DNA of 64,000 nt from Lachnospiraceae bacterium XPB1003. GTDB taxonomy: Bacteria; Bacillota; Clostridia; Lachnospirales; Lachnospiraceae. Below the pieces are notes generated by a model. The model did no database searches, was not told where the DNA came from, and was given only the letters and a program-made list of their open reading frames with translations. The position numbers and the translations under genes were made by a program. The stretch lies in contig FMVK01000014.1 in assembly GCA_900102065.1 (NCBI GenBank), positions 30,595-94,594 on the forward strand. The letters are read 5' to 3'. Positions 19,901 to 28,333 of this stretch are shown in pieces (within the stretch, counting starts at the first letter, position 1; each line of letters begins with the position of its first letter).

Positions 19901-19916
19901 CAGATACAGCCTTTAA
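13989..19916 (+). CDS. Giant DUF4011 / SF1 helicase / nuclease-like / DUF3320 protein (candidate antiphage helicase)
   Basis: 1975 residues. An N-terminal beta-rich region is followed at about 215-270 by a transglutaminase-like segment (KKQGNCIDMTLLYSSCLEA, then GHAFVGCW). DUF4011 starts at about 400 (WERKLLDFSLRNALLNFR). The SF1 helicase has Walker A GPPGTGKSQT at about 708, Walker B VIFDEASQLPTGEA at about 1335, GDPRQLPPT at about 1365, VQGDERDVILFS at about 1531 and RRLNVAVSRARKEM at about 1568. About residues 1630-1720 are a Vsr/DUF559-like nuclease fold, and a DUF3320-type domain ends the protein. The nuclease motif usually written GIECDG reads GIMLDG here, so the acidic residue is missing. 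This architecture resembles a reported single-gene defence candidate (Hhe-type, from memory). It stands alone and overlaps a convergent gene by 4 bp. Confidence 0.85.
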   Translation: MAEFERIGIAIDARPVLNFSMQQNYISLIKNVRLTNTGDTVVENLTFVIKADPAFASDYRELVDRINPKESIDINPVKLDLSTEYLFSLTERTEGILTAEVYVQETSNEGLTEEKCIGRTTVSVGLLSQGQWTGAGIMPELLASFVMPNIPQVAEILNDAIRYLRKWNADPAFTAYQTDNPDNVKKQMAAIFAAICDRQINYIVAPASFEEAGQRIRLSHEVLEKKQGNCIDMTLLYSSCLEAAGLRPIIVLLKGHAFVGCWLQEDGFADCVIDDVSALEKRTASGAEEILIVECTCMNTGNVTDFDSAVKMALSKIKEEGSFEMLIDIKRSRASGIRPMPADKQMLEAAMKEGFGGGREYGRDDIKDASAMPSSLDRSLAQREGGIDNNDSGRSLTRQQIWERKLLDFSLRNALLNFRSTGSTVQLLVTEPGTLEDMLSDGKDISIYELPEELKTGLRDEKIVFLEQGESTYETLSKEELSHGRVRTFLDKEDLISSLKKLQRAAKVSLEENGANTLFLAMGFLRWYETEISEKPRFAPLVLVPVDLVKSVRGGGYILRTRNEESQINITLLEYLRQDHGVAINGLDPIPEDEHGIDLPLVLQTIRKAIMEKKRWNVENLTFLGLFSFGQFVMWNDLRNRSEELKISKVVSSLMEGRMNWEAGDFDIDTETLDELLLPEENAIPLSADSSQLAAIAAAAGGQSFVLHGPPGTGKSQTITNMIANALYNGKSVLFVAEKMAALSVVQKRLEKIGLGPFSLELHSNKAGKNSVLGQLEKTLEVGRRQEPEEYKIQASRLLEARKELDSVISEIHKRRHFGGSLYDAITEYETKKDFKDKIKISDSPATDFSADTVSPEMRIRYRELIEDYSHAAKPIGDYSSDPLREVGRSDYSIELKDRLKEEWTNTAAECREAQRSADTLMNSMGLSAGKDLKGLKLLCRMAELKTDGVPSLYALASAEGYEIVRKNVQDLADEGDIYLKELGELSPHFNESAFDRGSGLDAGRALSDLRAAGGKWFVAKAMAYNASVKNLRRYATNPSFVTKENIEVLLEALSRLQTHKADLNNAMSPIVAMLGGIYAGDRTDFLALRAALVKADALKKVKDSCKPDMWKAYAEGGAPDGNAHAALSASFDKILAAVSDSEIDISGVENEDDLLVRLAERFERYAAGISVLRDHTGYRKVKKQLDEQGLSCVTKAFEEGRITADNALDSFECSLMYKFALEIIDKNEKLKDFRGVRFESLIDRYLDTENRFRDLTVQELVAKLSAGIPAGTMQAADSSELGILKKAIRSGGRRMTIRKLFNDIPLLLRRLCPCMLMSPISVAQYIDPGFPKFDLVIFDEASQLPTGEAVGTIARGENAIIVGDPRQLPPTSFFKSSGTDDESMEAEDLESLLDDCLAISMPQMYLKWHYRSRHESLIAFSNAKYYDGLLSTFPSPNDQVSRVKLVSVDGVYDKGKSKQNKAEAEAVVAEIMRRLSDKTLRGDSIGVVTFSMVQQHLIEDMLADEMAKHPEIEEWDRNSKEPVFIKNLENVQGDERDVILFSVGYGPDKDGKVSMNFGPLNREGGWRRLNVAVSRARKEMIVYAVLKAGQIDTSRTAAAGVEGLKGFLEYAEHGRGMLAAKNGSVKRNDAFAGIIADRLRDAGYDVKTMIGCSDYRMDIAVVDPDDPDSYVLGIMLDGSNMMKAPTAADRFSVQPGVLKGLGWRLMRVWILEWLDDPEAVLLQIKDEIKKAIEAPKVEERPEDMTNYVPEKSEDGGSDVNGKETAPSEPVEEINGIAGSLEIKKSESARRPYEAAKTMETGNPERYSDPAEVPQIRRSIVRYLITEAPIERNVLIKKVLSDWGVARQTDKAEAVFDKAMEGVSCTRTTEYSSDGVKYFYWRSDQDENTYPYYRVEDKSGELRTLDVIPYAEIRNAIKEVLEAQISLAEEDLIKETVKCFGFSRTGAVSSKCCKAAFERGLTEGWLKSGADRYSL

Positions 19917-20365
19917 TGCATGTCTTTTAATAACATAGCGAAGATGGATCCGTAGAATAATGCGATCACTGCCGCAGCTATGAGATCTATGATAAGGATC
20001 GCTCTTGCGAGATTCTTTACATTATCATTCTTGCTGGCACCCAGAGCAAAGATCAGAGCCACGATAAAGCCGGCTGTGGGGATATGGAAAAGAAAGAGAT
20101 AGCCGACGTATCCCCACATGCTGATGGGAGTGTTGTCTACATTGATGGGTATCGTATCCTGAGGAGCGGGAGCGGCATAGTAAGTCTGATTATTAAATGT
20201 ATATCCGTTGTAACCGGACGGTCCGGCAGGTGCCGAATATCCGTTATTTCCGGTTGTATATGCATTGCCGGTATTCATATAGCCGTTCATCTGATCTGCG
20301 CCGCTTCCGGAGGTATAAGTATTATCCGTATATCCGTTGTATGAATCGTTGAAATTATTATCCAT
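19913..20365 (-). CDS. Small two-pass membrane protein with Tyr/Asn/Gly-rich N-terminus
   Basis: 150 residues on the minus strand. ATG 20365 has a strong GGAGG ribosome site. The first 75 residues are low-complexity, rich in N, Y, G, T and D (NGYMNTGN, NGYSAPAGPSGYNGYTF), with no Lys or Arg. The rest holds two hydrophobic segments (about 84-108 and 117-143) separated by a polar loop (SKNDNVKNLAR). Such proteins are common in Lachnospiraceae and have no assigned function. It is convergent with the helicase gene, and the last 4 bp of both overlap. A minus-strand promoter is visible. Confidence 0.8.
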   Translation of the reverse strand: MDNNFNDSYNGYTDNTYTSGSGADQMNGYMNTGNAYTTGNNGYSAPAGPSGYNGYTFNNQTYYAAPAPQDTIPINVDNTPISMWGYVGYLFLFHIPTAGFIVALIFALGASKNDNVKNLARAILIIDLIAAAVIALFYGSIFAMLLKDMH

Positions 20366-20417
20366 AATGATCCTCCGTTTAGAATTATCCGGTGTGTTTC
20401 TACTAAATATAGTGGAT

Positions 20418-20447
20418 ATGATAAAGTACGATCTGAAACGGTGTCAA
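20418..20447 (-). promoter_or_regulatory. Minus-strand promoter for the small membrane protein
   Basis: Reading the minus strand, TTGACA (20447-20442) and TATCAT (20423-20418) are separated by 18 bp. It is back to back with the nfnA promoter. Confidence 0.65.
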
Positions 20448-20457
20448 CAAAAAACTA

Positions 20458-20486
20458 TTGTGAGTTGAGTTAATTTTATATACAAT
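20458..20486 (+). promoter_or_regulatory. Promoter of nfnAB
   Basis: TTGTGA (20458-20463), a 17-bp spacer and TACAAT (20481-20486). The start of transcription would be near 20493, giving a leader of about 60 nt. Confidence 0.6.
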
Positions 20487-20551
20487 AGGCAGATATATGG
20501 GTACGGCGTTATCCGCAGTGCCTGCGGGAGTCATACAAGGAGGAAAGAAAA

Positions 20552-21397
20552 ATGTTTAAGATTCTGGAAAAAGAATGGCTGAATGTTAACACATTCAAGA
20601 TGATTCTGGATGCACCTATGGTAGCCCATTCCTGCCTGCCCGGTCAGTTCGTGATCGTTCGCGATACAGAGGACGGAGAGAGGATACCTCTTACCATTTG
20701 TGATTATGACAGAGAGAAGAAGACCATCACCATCGTTGTTCAGACTATCGGCGGAAGTACTCTTCAGATGTCTAAGAGAGAAGCAGGGGAATACCTTGCG
20801 GATGTTGTGGGACCCCTCGGTCATCCTTCAGATCTTGTTACAGATGATATAGAAGATGTTAAGAAGAAAAAGATAATATTTGTTGCCGGAGGTCTCGGAA
20901 CAGCTCCTGTTTACTGTCAGGTTAAGTGGCTTCACGAGCATGGTATCACAGCCGATGTCATTGTCGGTGCCAAGACAAAAGATATCGTTATCCTTGAGGA
21001 TGAGATGAAGGCTGTCGGCAATCTCTATATTACAACAGATGACGGTTCATACGGACGTACCGGTATGGTTACCACCTGCCTTGAAGATCTTGTTACCAAG
21101 GAAGGCAAGGAATACGATCACTGCGTCTGTATCGGACCCATGATCATGATGAAGTTCTTAAGCCAGCTTACATCAAAGCTCGGAATTCATACTATGGTAA
21201 GTATGAACCCTATCATGGTAGACGGAACCGGAATGTGCGGAGCTTGTCGTATCACTGTCGGCGGCGAGACAAAGTTTGCATGTGTTGACGGACCCGAATT
21301 TGATGCAACAGAAGTTGATTTCAATGAGGCTATGCGCAGACTCGGTATGTACAAGCCTGAGGAAGCAGCGGCTCTTACAGCTGTAAAGGAGGCATAA
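20552..21397 (+). CDS. nfnA: NADH-dependent reduced ferredoxin:NADP+ oxidoreductase, subunit A
   Basis: 281 residues, the usual NfnA length. It has a ferredoxin-NADP-reductase-like FAD domain (GQFVIVRD, ERIPLTICDYD), an NAD-binding domain (FVAGGLGTAPVYCQVKWL) and C-terminal cysteines for a [2Fe-2S] cluster (MCGACRITVGG with FACVDGPEFD). With subunit B it catalyses electron-bifurcating transhydrogenation among NADH, NADPH and ferredoxin in the cytosol. The B gene starts 1 bp after its stop. The ribosome site is AGGAGG. Databases often call this protein a sulfide/dihydroorotate-dehydrogenase-like subunit. Confidence 0.9.
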   Translation: MFKILEKEWLNVNTFKMILDAPMVAHSCLPGQFVIVRDTEDGERIPLTICDYDREKKTITIVVQTIGGSTLQMSKREAGEYLADVVGPLGHPSDLVTDDIEDVKKKKIIFVAGGLGTAPVYCQVKWLHEHGITADVIVGAKTKDIVILEDEMKAVGNLYITTDDGSYGRTGMVTTCLEDLVTKEGKEYDHCVCIGPMIMMKFLSQLTSKLGIHTMVSMNPIMVDGTGMCGACRITVGGETKFACVDGPEFDATEVDFNEAMRRLGMYKPEEAAALTAVKEA

Positions 21398-21398
21398 G

Positions 21399-22784
21399 AT
21401 GGAAGTTGATATGATGAAAAAGGTTCCCGTTCGTGAGCAGGCTCCTGCTGCAAGAGCGAAGAATTTCGAAGAAGTTTGTGAAGGGTATAACAAAGAAGAG
21501 GCTATGGCTGAAGCTACCAGATGCCTTAACTGCAAGAACGCACAGTGTGTTCAGGGATGTCCCGTATCCATCAATATCCCCGGTTTCGTTAAGGAACTGA
21601 AGGAAGGAAATATCGAGGAGGCTTATAAGGTTATCAGCTTATCAAGCGCACTTCCTGCTGTATGCGGAAGAGTATGTCCTCAGGAAAAGCAGTGTGAAGG
21701 CAAGTGTGTCCGCGGTATCAAGGGCGAGTCACTTTCAATCGGTAAGATGGAAAGATTCGTTGCCGACTGGGCAAGAGAGAACGGTATCAAGCCCGAGCCC
21801 GCTGCTGTAAAGAACGGCAAGAAGGTTGCAGTCATCGGTTCCGGCCCTTCAGGTCTTACCTGTGCGGGAGACCTTGCTAAGGCAGGATATGATGTAACTG
21901 TATTTGAAGCGCTTCATAAGGCAGGCGGTGTTCTTGTTTACGGTATTCCCGAGTTCCGTCTTCCCAAGGAGAAGGTAGTTGAGAAGGAGATCGAGAACAT
22001 CAAGAGTCTTGGCGTTAAGATCGAGACAGACGTTATCATCGGTAAGTCTGTAACCATCGATGAGCTCCTTAACGAAGAAGGCTTTGATGCTGTTTATATC
22101 GGATCAGGTGCAGGTCTTCCCAAGTTCATGGGAATCCCCGGAGAGAACTTAAACGGTGTATTCTCCGCAAATGAATATCTTACAAGAAGCAATCTCATGA
22201 AGGCTTATGAGAGCGATTCCAAGACACCTATCATGAAGAGCAAGAAGGTAGCTGTAGTCGGCGGCGGAAACGTAGCTATGGATGCTGCACGTACAGCACT
22301 GAGACTCGGCGCTGAAGTTCATGTTGTATACAGAAGAGGCGAGTCCGAGCTTCCCGCAAGAGCAGAGGAAGTTCATCACGCTAAGGAAGAGGGCATCCAG
22401 TTCGATCTTCTGAGAAACCCCGTTGAGATAATCGGTGATGAGAACGGCTGGGTTAACGGCATCAAGTGCATCAAGATGGAACTTGGCGAGCCCGATGCAT
22501 CCGGAAGAAGAAAGCCTGTTGAGGTACCCGGAAGTGAGTTCGTTATCGATGTTGATACTGTTATCATGGCACTCGGAACATCACCCAACCCTCTTATCTC
22601 TTCCACAACAAAGGGACTTGATGTTAATGCAAAGAAGTGTATCGTGGCTGATGACTGCGGTAAGACCAGCAGAGACGCCGTATATGCCGGCGGAGATGCG
22701 GTGACCGGTGCAGCGACCGTTATATTGGCGATGGGAGCCGGTAAAACGGCAGCAAAGGCTATCGACGAATTCTTAAACAAATAA
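21399..22784 (+). CDS. nfnB: NADH-dependent reduced ferredoxin:NADP+ oxidoreductase, subunit B
   Basis: 461 residues. N-terminal cysteines for two [4Fe-4S] clusters appear in CLNCKNAQCVQGCPV and CGRVCPQEKQCEGKCV. Two Rossmann motifs follow, for FAD (VAVIGSGPSGLTCAGDLA) and NADPH (VAVVGGGNVAMDAARTALRL). It resembles the small subunit of glutamate synthase and is often annotated gltD. No large glutamate-synthase subunit is present and the partner is NfnA, so the bifurcating transhydrogenase call is preferred. It likely supplies or consumes NADPH for the neighbouring glutamate dehydrogenase. A transcription terminator follows. Confidence 0.9.
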   Translation: MEVDMMKKVPVREQAPAARAKNFEEVCEGYNKEEAMAEATRCLNCKNAQCVQGCPVSINIPGFVKELKEGNIEEAYKVISLSSALPAVCGRVCPQEKQCEGKCVRGIKGESLSIGKMERFVADWARENGIKPEPAAVKNGKKVAVIGSGPSGLTCAGDLAKAGYDVTVFEALHKAGGVLVYGIPEFRLPKEKVVEKEIENIKSLGVKIETDVIIGKSVTIDELLNEEGFDAVYIGSGAGLPKFMGIPGENLNGVFSANEYLTRSNLMKAYESDSKTPIMKSKKVAVVGGGNVAMDAARTALRLGAEVHVVYRRGESELPARAEEVHHAKEEGIQFDLLRNPVEIIGDENGWVNGIKCIKMELGEPDASGRRKPVEVPGSEFVIDVDTVIMALGTSPNPLISSTTKGLDVNAKKCIVADDCGKTSRDAVYAGGDAVTGAATVILAMGAGKTAAKAIDEFLNK

Positions 22785-22808
22785 GTTAAAGTCTTTAAAC
22801 AAATAAGT
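22773..22808 (+). repeat. Short direct repeat at the nfnB 3' end
   Basis: TTAAACAAATAAGT occurs at 22773-22786 (covering the nfnB stop) and again at 22795-22808, a 22-bp step. It looks like a small local duplication of the gene end. Confidence 0.7.
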
Positions 22809-22814
22809 GCTTAC

Positions 22815-22862
22815 AGACCCTGAGAACCTTAAAAAATAAGGCGCTCAGGGTCTTCTGTTTTG
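22815..22862 (+). terminator. Rho-independent terminator after nfnB
   Basis: A 10-bp stem AGACCCTGAG (22815-22824) with CTCAGGGTCT (22844-22853), an inner CCTTA/TAAGG stem, and a T-rich tail. Confidence 0.85.
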
Positions 22863-22937
22863 TAAAGACGTGTTTTGGGGACGGCAATACGGGCTTGTAC
22901 AGCATAACGGTTTTTTGAGCAAAAGATGATTTTTTTA

Positions 22938-22966
22938 TTGTACAGAAAAAAATATTCTGATATAAC
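22938..22966 (+). promoter_or_regulatory. Promoter of gdhA
   Basis: TTGTAC (22938-22943), a 17-bp spacer and TATAAC (22961-22966), followed by a leader of about 70 nt and an AAGGAGG ribosome site before gdhA. Confidence 0.65.
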
Positions 22967-23026
22967 AGAAAAGTGTCGGGGAAAAATGCGTTATATTTCC
23001 CTATATGTACGTAATGTTAACGATAA

Positions 23027-24394
<1,368 letters not shown>

Positions 24395-24424
24395 ATCAGC
24401 CATACTCTATAACTCTTATATTTT

Positions 24425-24459
24425 GCGGCTCCGGGTTTCCGGAGTCGCATTTTTTTTTT
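24425..24459 (+). terminator. Rho-independent terminator after gdhA
   Basis: A 10-bp GC-rich stem (24425-24434 with 24439-24448, one G-T pair) with a GTTT loop, followed by ten T residues. Confidence 0.95.
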
Positions 24460-24471
24460 AATATTAAGAGT

Positions 24472-24500
24472 TTGACGGGATAAAAACTAAAATCTATACA
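24472..24500 (+). promoter_or_regulatory. Promoter upstream of the Cys-rich small protein
   Basis: TTGACG (24472-24477), a 17-bp spacer and TATACA (24495-24500). The leader would be about 120 nt. Confidence 0.6.
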
Positions 24501-24626
24501 ATAGTAAAATATCAACACAATGATATACTTGAGAATACCGCTGATCCGAAGAGACTGACAGAAACCCGGCGGAAAACGTTACCCGATCCTGAGCAGTGTA
24601 AGTAAGAAAGTGAAGAGACGTAGATA

Positions 24627-25067
24627 ATGCTTTCAAAGATATTAAAAAGACAGATATGTGCGGATTGCAAAGGCTGCTGTTCATATAAAAAGGACAGTGT
24701 AAACCTTTTTCCTGTATTTTCGGACGGAAGAGTGTCAGCGGATTATTTTGAGGATAAATTCGACGGGAATGATCCGGAAAAAGAGGTGCTGTGTCCCTGT
24801 TTTGATAACGAGAGGGGCTGTGCGTTAAGCGATGAAGAGAAACCCTTTGAGTGCAGCATCAGACCCTTACATGTGATGAAGAAGGGGAATGAGCGCGTGA
24901 TCACACTGAGTCCTTCCTGTCCGGTTTTCCACGGTGAAGTAACGGAAGCGTTAAAGTCCTTCCTTATAGACGACAGGATGGGAAATTATATTTTCTGCCA
25001 TGCGGATATGCATCCTGAGGTCGTAAAGGATTATATCGAAGGTTATCAGGTCATAATGAACGGCTGA
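24627..25067 (+). CDS. YkgJ-like cysteine-cluster protein (putative Zn/Fe-chelating)
   Basis: 146 residues. An N-terminal CADCKGCCSY cluster and later CPCFDNERGC, FECSIRP and SCPVF cysteines match the spacing of the YkgJ family, thought to bind zinc or an iron-sulfur cluster. Its function is not established. The ribosome site before ATG 24627 is weak (GAAGAGACG). It has its own promoter and a downstream terminator, so it is separate from the polysaccharide locus. Confidence 0.7.
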   Translation: MLSKILKRQICADCKGCCSYKKDSVNLFPVFSDGRVSADYFEDKFDGNDPEKEVLCPCFDNERGCALSDEEKPFECSIRPLHVMKKGNERVITLSPSCPVFHGEVTEALKSFLIDDRMGNYIFCHADMHPEVVKDYIEGYQVIMNG

Positions 25068-25092
25068 TCATAACGGGAAAATATTTGCTTCG

Positions 25093-25128
25093 TCTGTTTC
25101 GGGGAACGCCCCGGGACAGATTTTTTTT
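25093..25128 (+). terminator. Rho-independent terminator
   Basis: A 12-bp stem (25093-25104 with 25109-25120, two G-T pairs) with a 4-nt loop, followed by eight T residues. It ends the Cys-rich gene transcript. Confidence 0.93.
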
Positions 25129-25193
25129 ATTCGGATGATATCAATTTCGTTAAGCTATGAAACCCTGTTTAACTAGCGGTTAAGCGCCTAAAA

Positions 25194-25202
25194 TGCTATA
25201 AT
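25194..25202 (+). promoter_or_regulatory. Extended -10 promoter of the polysaccharide locus
   Basis: TGCTATAAT (25194-25202) is a perfect extended -10. No good -35 lies 17 bp upstream. It is the only clear promoter before the long gene run starting at 25242. Confidence 0.6.
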
Positions 25203-25241
25203 AAGTCGGTAAATGGTTCAAAATCGGAGAAAGAGATACAA

Positions 25242-26177
25242 ATGAACATAGCGATAATCGGAGGAGCCGGTTTTATCGGTGTTAATCTGGCCATCAGGCT
25301 TTCCTCTTTTCCGGATAACCGGATAACGGTTGTTGACAGGGATGAGTCTTTTTTTGAGCCACTCAGAAAGCTTAATCTTTCAAATGTGGCTTTTTTAGTG
25401 GGCAGTTTCGATAATGATACGGATTTTGACAGGCAGGTAAAGGGACAGGATGTGATCTATCATCTGGCATCCACAACGATACCGGGAACGTCCAATCAGC
25501 ATATCCCGGAGGAGCTGGATTCCAATGTTACCGTTACTGCCAGACTTTTTGATGCCTGCGTGAAGCAGAAGGTGAAGAAGGTCATATTCATCTCTTCCGG
25601 AGGCACTGTATATGGGAAGAAAGGAAAGTGCCCCATAGAAGAGAATATGGTGACATATCCTATCTCTTCTTACGGCATACAGAAGCTTGCCATAGAAAAG
25701 ATGCTGTATCTGTACAGATATCAGTTCGGTCTGGACTACAGGATCATCAGACTTGCCAATCCCTACGGCCCTTATCAGAGGCCTAACGGAAGGCTTGGTG
25801 TTGTGACCACTTTTATCTACAAGGCCATGACTGACGGACGGCTGGAAGTATACGGTGACGGAACCGTGGTCAGGGATTTCATCTATATCGATGATGCGGT
25901 GAAGGGGATAATAAATATCGCCGACGGTGACTGCGAATACAGAGTGTTCAATCTGGGATCCGGTAAAGGCACCAGTGTCAATCAGGTGATAGATTCGATA
26001 AAGAAGATAGTGAGAGATGATATCTGCGTGGAATATGAATCTTCAAGATCCGGAGATGTTCCCGAGAATTATCTTGATATAAGCAGATATGAAAAGTATT
26101 ACGGAAAGCTTGATCCAATGTCTCTTGAAGAGGGAATAAAGAGGACCATGGATTTCCTCAAGGAGTATAATGGCTGA
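25242..26177 (+). CDS. NAD-dependent epimerase/dehydratase (extended SDR)
   Basis: 311 residues. The NAD-binding loop IIGGAGFIG starts the protein, and the catalytic SSYGIQK supplies the YxxxK pair with an upstream ISSGGTVYG serine. Later motifs (RLANPYGPYQRP, YGDGTVVRDFIYIDD) are typical of UDP-sugar epimerases/dehydratases such as GalE-like enzymes. It probably makes a nucleotide sugar for the polysaccharide; the exact sugar cannot be read from sequence. It is the first gene of the locus and overlaps the next gene by 8 bp. Confidence 0.88.
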   Translation: MNIAIIGGAGFIGVNLAIRLSSFPDNRITVVDRDESFFEPLRKLNLSNVAFLVGSFDNDTDFDRQVKGQDVIYHLASTTIPGTSNQHIPEELDSNVTVTARLFDACVKQKVKKVIFISSGGTVYGKKGKCPIEENMVTYPISSYGIQKLAIEKMLYLYRYQFGLDYRIIRLANPYGPYQRPNGRLGVVTTFIYKAMTDGRLEVYGDGTVVRDFIYIDDAVKGIINIADGDCEYRVFNLGSGKGTSVNQVIDSIKKIVRDDICVEYESSRSGDVPENYLDISRYEKYYGKLDPMSLEEGIKRTMDFLKEYNG

Positions 26178-27120
26178 ACCTGCAAAAAAAAGTGCATTAA
26201 GAAAGCTCTTAAGTGAATTATATAATCGTACAGTTGCATGTGGGGCGAGATTATTCCTGTTGAATAACGGATCCCTCATAAGAGGCAACGAAAAGTGCAA
26301 TGCATATGTTTATGAGAGATTAAAGGACGATAAGCCTTTCATGCTCATGAGACTGGGTGTCTCGGAGATAAGATGGTTTTCTTTGTATGATCTGAAGAAG
26401 TATCATCCCGGACGAAAGCCCGGCCCCAGAGATATGGTCTATGACTGGCCTGAAGACAATCTGGAGGAATACGGAGAAGTTTTTTCCGAGTGCTACAGAA
26501 ATGCGGATGCAGCCTGCGTTTGGTACATCTCAAAGATCGGTGAAGCGGAGATGCTTCATAAATATGCGCCGCGGGCGGCACGTCTTGATCCGGGATTTTT
26601 AAATGTGATAAATGGCTTTGATATGAAGGGGCCCTTCTGGCTGAAAGCTCTTGAAGGGAAAAAAGTCCTCGTGGTAACGCCTTTTGACGAAGCCGTAAAG
26701 CGCCAATATGAGAGACGTAATGAAATCTATCCGGAGGGCTTCATTCCGGAATTCGGAGAGCTGATAGTTTATAAGTCCGTATGGTTCATTTCAAAAGAAA
26801 AAGAACTTCATGATCCCAGATTCAACACATGGTTTGAAGCGCTGGAAAAACAGCGCAGGGATATAGAAAAGCTGGATTTCGATATAGCGTTGCTGGGATG
26901 CGGCCCTTTTGGAGCACCCCTTCAGGTAACCATCAGGAAGATGGGAAAGAAGTCTGTTTACCTTGGCGGTGAGCTTCAGCTGTATTTCGGCATCAAGGGT
27001 AAGCGCTGGGATAATGATACATCGGGCATTGCGAAGTATTACAACGATTCATGGATAAGTCTCACGGAAGATACCAGGCCAAGAGGCGCTGAAAGACTTG
27101 ATATGAACTGTTACTGGTAA
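26170..27120 (+). CDS. GT-D-fold-like glycosyltransferase candidate
   Basis: 316 residues. The N-terminal FMLMRLGVSEIRWF is related to the RFGDGE-type motif of GT-D (DUF1792-like) transferases. The C-terminal LLGCGPFGAPLQ and VYLGGELQLYFGIKGKRW are conserved in uncharacterised proteins of polysaccharide loci. A transferase role is plausible by context, but it has no proven function that I recognise. It overlaps the upstream epimerase by 8 bp and is followed at about 10 bp by a GT4 gene. Confidence 0.55.
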   Translation: MAEPAKKSALRKLLSELYNRTVACGARLFLLNNGSLIRGNEKCNAYVYERLKDDKPFMLMRLGVSEIRWFSLYDLKKYHPGRKPGPRDMVYDWPEDNLEEYGEVFSECYRNADAACVWYISKIGEAEMLHKYAPRAARLDPGFLNVINGFDMKGPFWLKALEGKKVLVVTPFDEAVKRQYERRNEIYPEGFIPEFGELIVYKSVWFISKEKELHDPRFNTWFEALEKQRRDIEKLDFDIALLGCGPFGAPLQVTIRKMGKKSVYLGGELQLYFGIKGKRWDNDTSGIAKYYNDSWISLTEDTRPRGAERLDMNCYW

Positions 27121-27130
27121 TGTGGATGCT

Positions 27131-28333
27131 ATGAAACGGATACTGTATTTAACACATTATGACAATATGTACGGAGCCAACCGTGCGCTGCTTGATCTGG
27201 TGCTTGGAGTAAAGGCATCGGGAGAGTACGAGCCGGTGGTGGTGATACCTGCGGAAGGTGATTTTACAGATATTCTAAAGAGTAAGGGAATAGATTTTTT
27301 TATCTGCGGGATCACGCAATGGCAGGCCGTTTTCAGAGAGCCTGTTAGCTTTGCGCTGAAGAAGAGGAAGAGACTGGCCGCTATAGCCCGTGAAACGGAT
27401 ATATTATATGAGCATTTTAAGGATGCGGGGATAGATATCATCCATTCCAATTCCAGTGTGATCGGTACAGGTGCTTTATTGGCAGAGAGACTGGGATGCG
27501 CCCATATATGGCATATCAGAGAATTCGCAAGAGAGCACTACGGCATGAGATATTTTTATCCGGGAGACAGAGTAGCTGAGCTTTACGGAAAAGCAAAATG
27601 TCTTATAGCCATTTCCGATGCGGTGTCCGATAATTGTAAAAAGAAATACCCGGATGCTAAAGTCATAAGAGTTTACGACGGCGTTGCGGCAGATAAAAAA
27701 GTGCCGGAAGAAGAGACTGAGAATAAAAAAGCTTCGGAAACAGAGACTTCGGATAAAGAGGATCATAAAAGATCGGATCGCGAAAAAACCGAATTCTTAT
27801 ATACGGGATATCTCTTTCCTGCCAAGCATCAGCTTGATGTCATAAAAGCTGCGGCATTATTGAAGAAAAAAAATAAAACCGGCTTCCATATCACATTTGC
27901 GGGAGACGGGGATCCGGCCTACAGGAAGAAGCTTGAGGCATGCATCCGTAAAAACGGTCTTGAAGATAACGTGACCATAAGCGGATTCGTCAAAGACGTA
28001 AAAAGATTGCTTGCGGAAGCTGATGTGGGTATCATAGCATCGGAATATGAAGGCTTCGGTCTGGTAACCGTTGAATATATGCTCGCAGGACTTCCCGTGA
28101 TCGGAAGGAGATCGGGAGCTACACCGGAGATAGTTTCGGATGGTGAGAGCGGTATTCTGTATGATGATATAAACGGTCTGGCAGATGCCATGAACAGACT
28201 CATGGATGATAAGAAACTCGCCGGTGAGATGGGAGTGAAGGGAGAGAAGAGAGCGAAGGCGCTTTTCACCGATACCGATAATCTGACTCAGATCATGCAG
28301 GTTTATGATAATGGAAACAAAGAAAAAGATTAA
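27131..28333 (+). CDS. Glycosyltransferase, GT4 type, with a charged insert
   Basis: About 400 residues from ATG 27131 (GTG 27122 is an alternative). It is a GT-B protein: the N-terminal domain begins ILYLTHYDNMYGANRALLDL, and the C-terminal nucleotide-sugar domain holds SEYEGFGLVTVEYMLAGLPV and a GATPEIVSDGESG loop with the usual glutamates. Between them lies an insert of about 30 residues made almost only of E, K, T, D and S, probably a flexible linker. It is predicted to add one sugar to a lipid-linked glycan on the cytoplasmic side. The acceptor is unknown. Confidence 0.85.
   Translation: MKRILYLTHYDNMYGANRALLDLVLGVKASGEYEPVVVIPAEGDFTDILKSKGIDFFICGITQWQAVFREPVSFALKKRKRLAAIARETDILYEHFKDAGIDIIHSNSSVIGTGALLAERLGCAHIWHIREFAREHYGMRYFYPGDRVAELYGKAKCLIAISDAVSDNCKKKYPDAKVIRVYDGVAADKKVPEEETENKKASETETSDKEDHKRSDREKTEFLYTGYLFPAKHQLDVIKAAALLKKKNKTGFHITFAGDGDPAYRKKLEACIRKNGLEDNVTISGFVKDVKRLLAEADVGIIASEYEGFGLVTVEYMLAGLPVIGRRSGATPEIVSDGESGILYDDINGLADAMNRLMDDKKLAGEMGVKGEKRAKALFTDTDNLTQIMQVYDNGNKEKD

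Noticed and set aside
21399..22784. Annotation as glutamate synthase small subunit (gltD)
   Set aside because: No large subunit nearby, and the adjacent NfnA partner fits the bifurcating transhydrogenase better.
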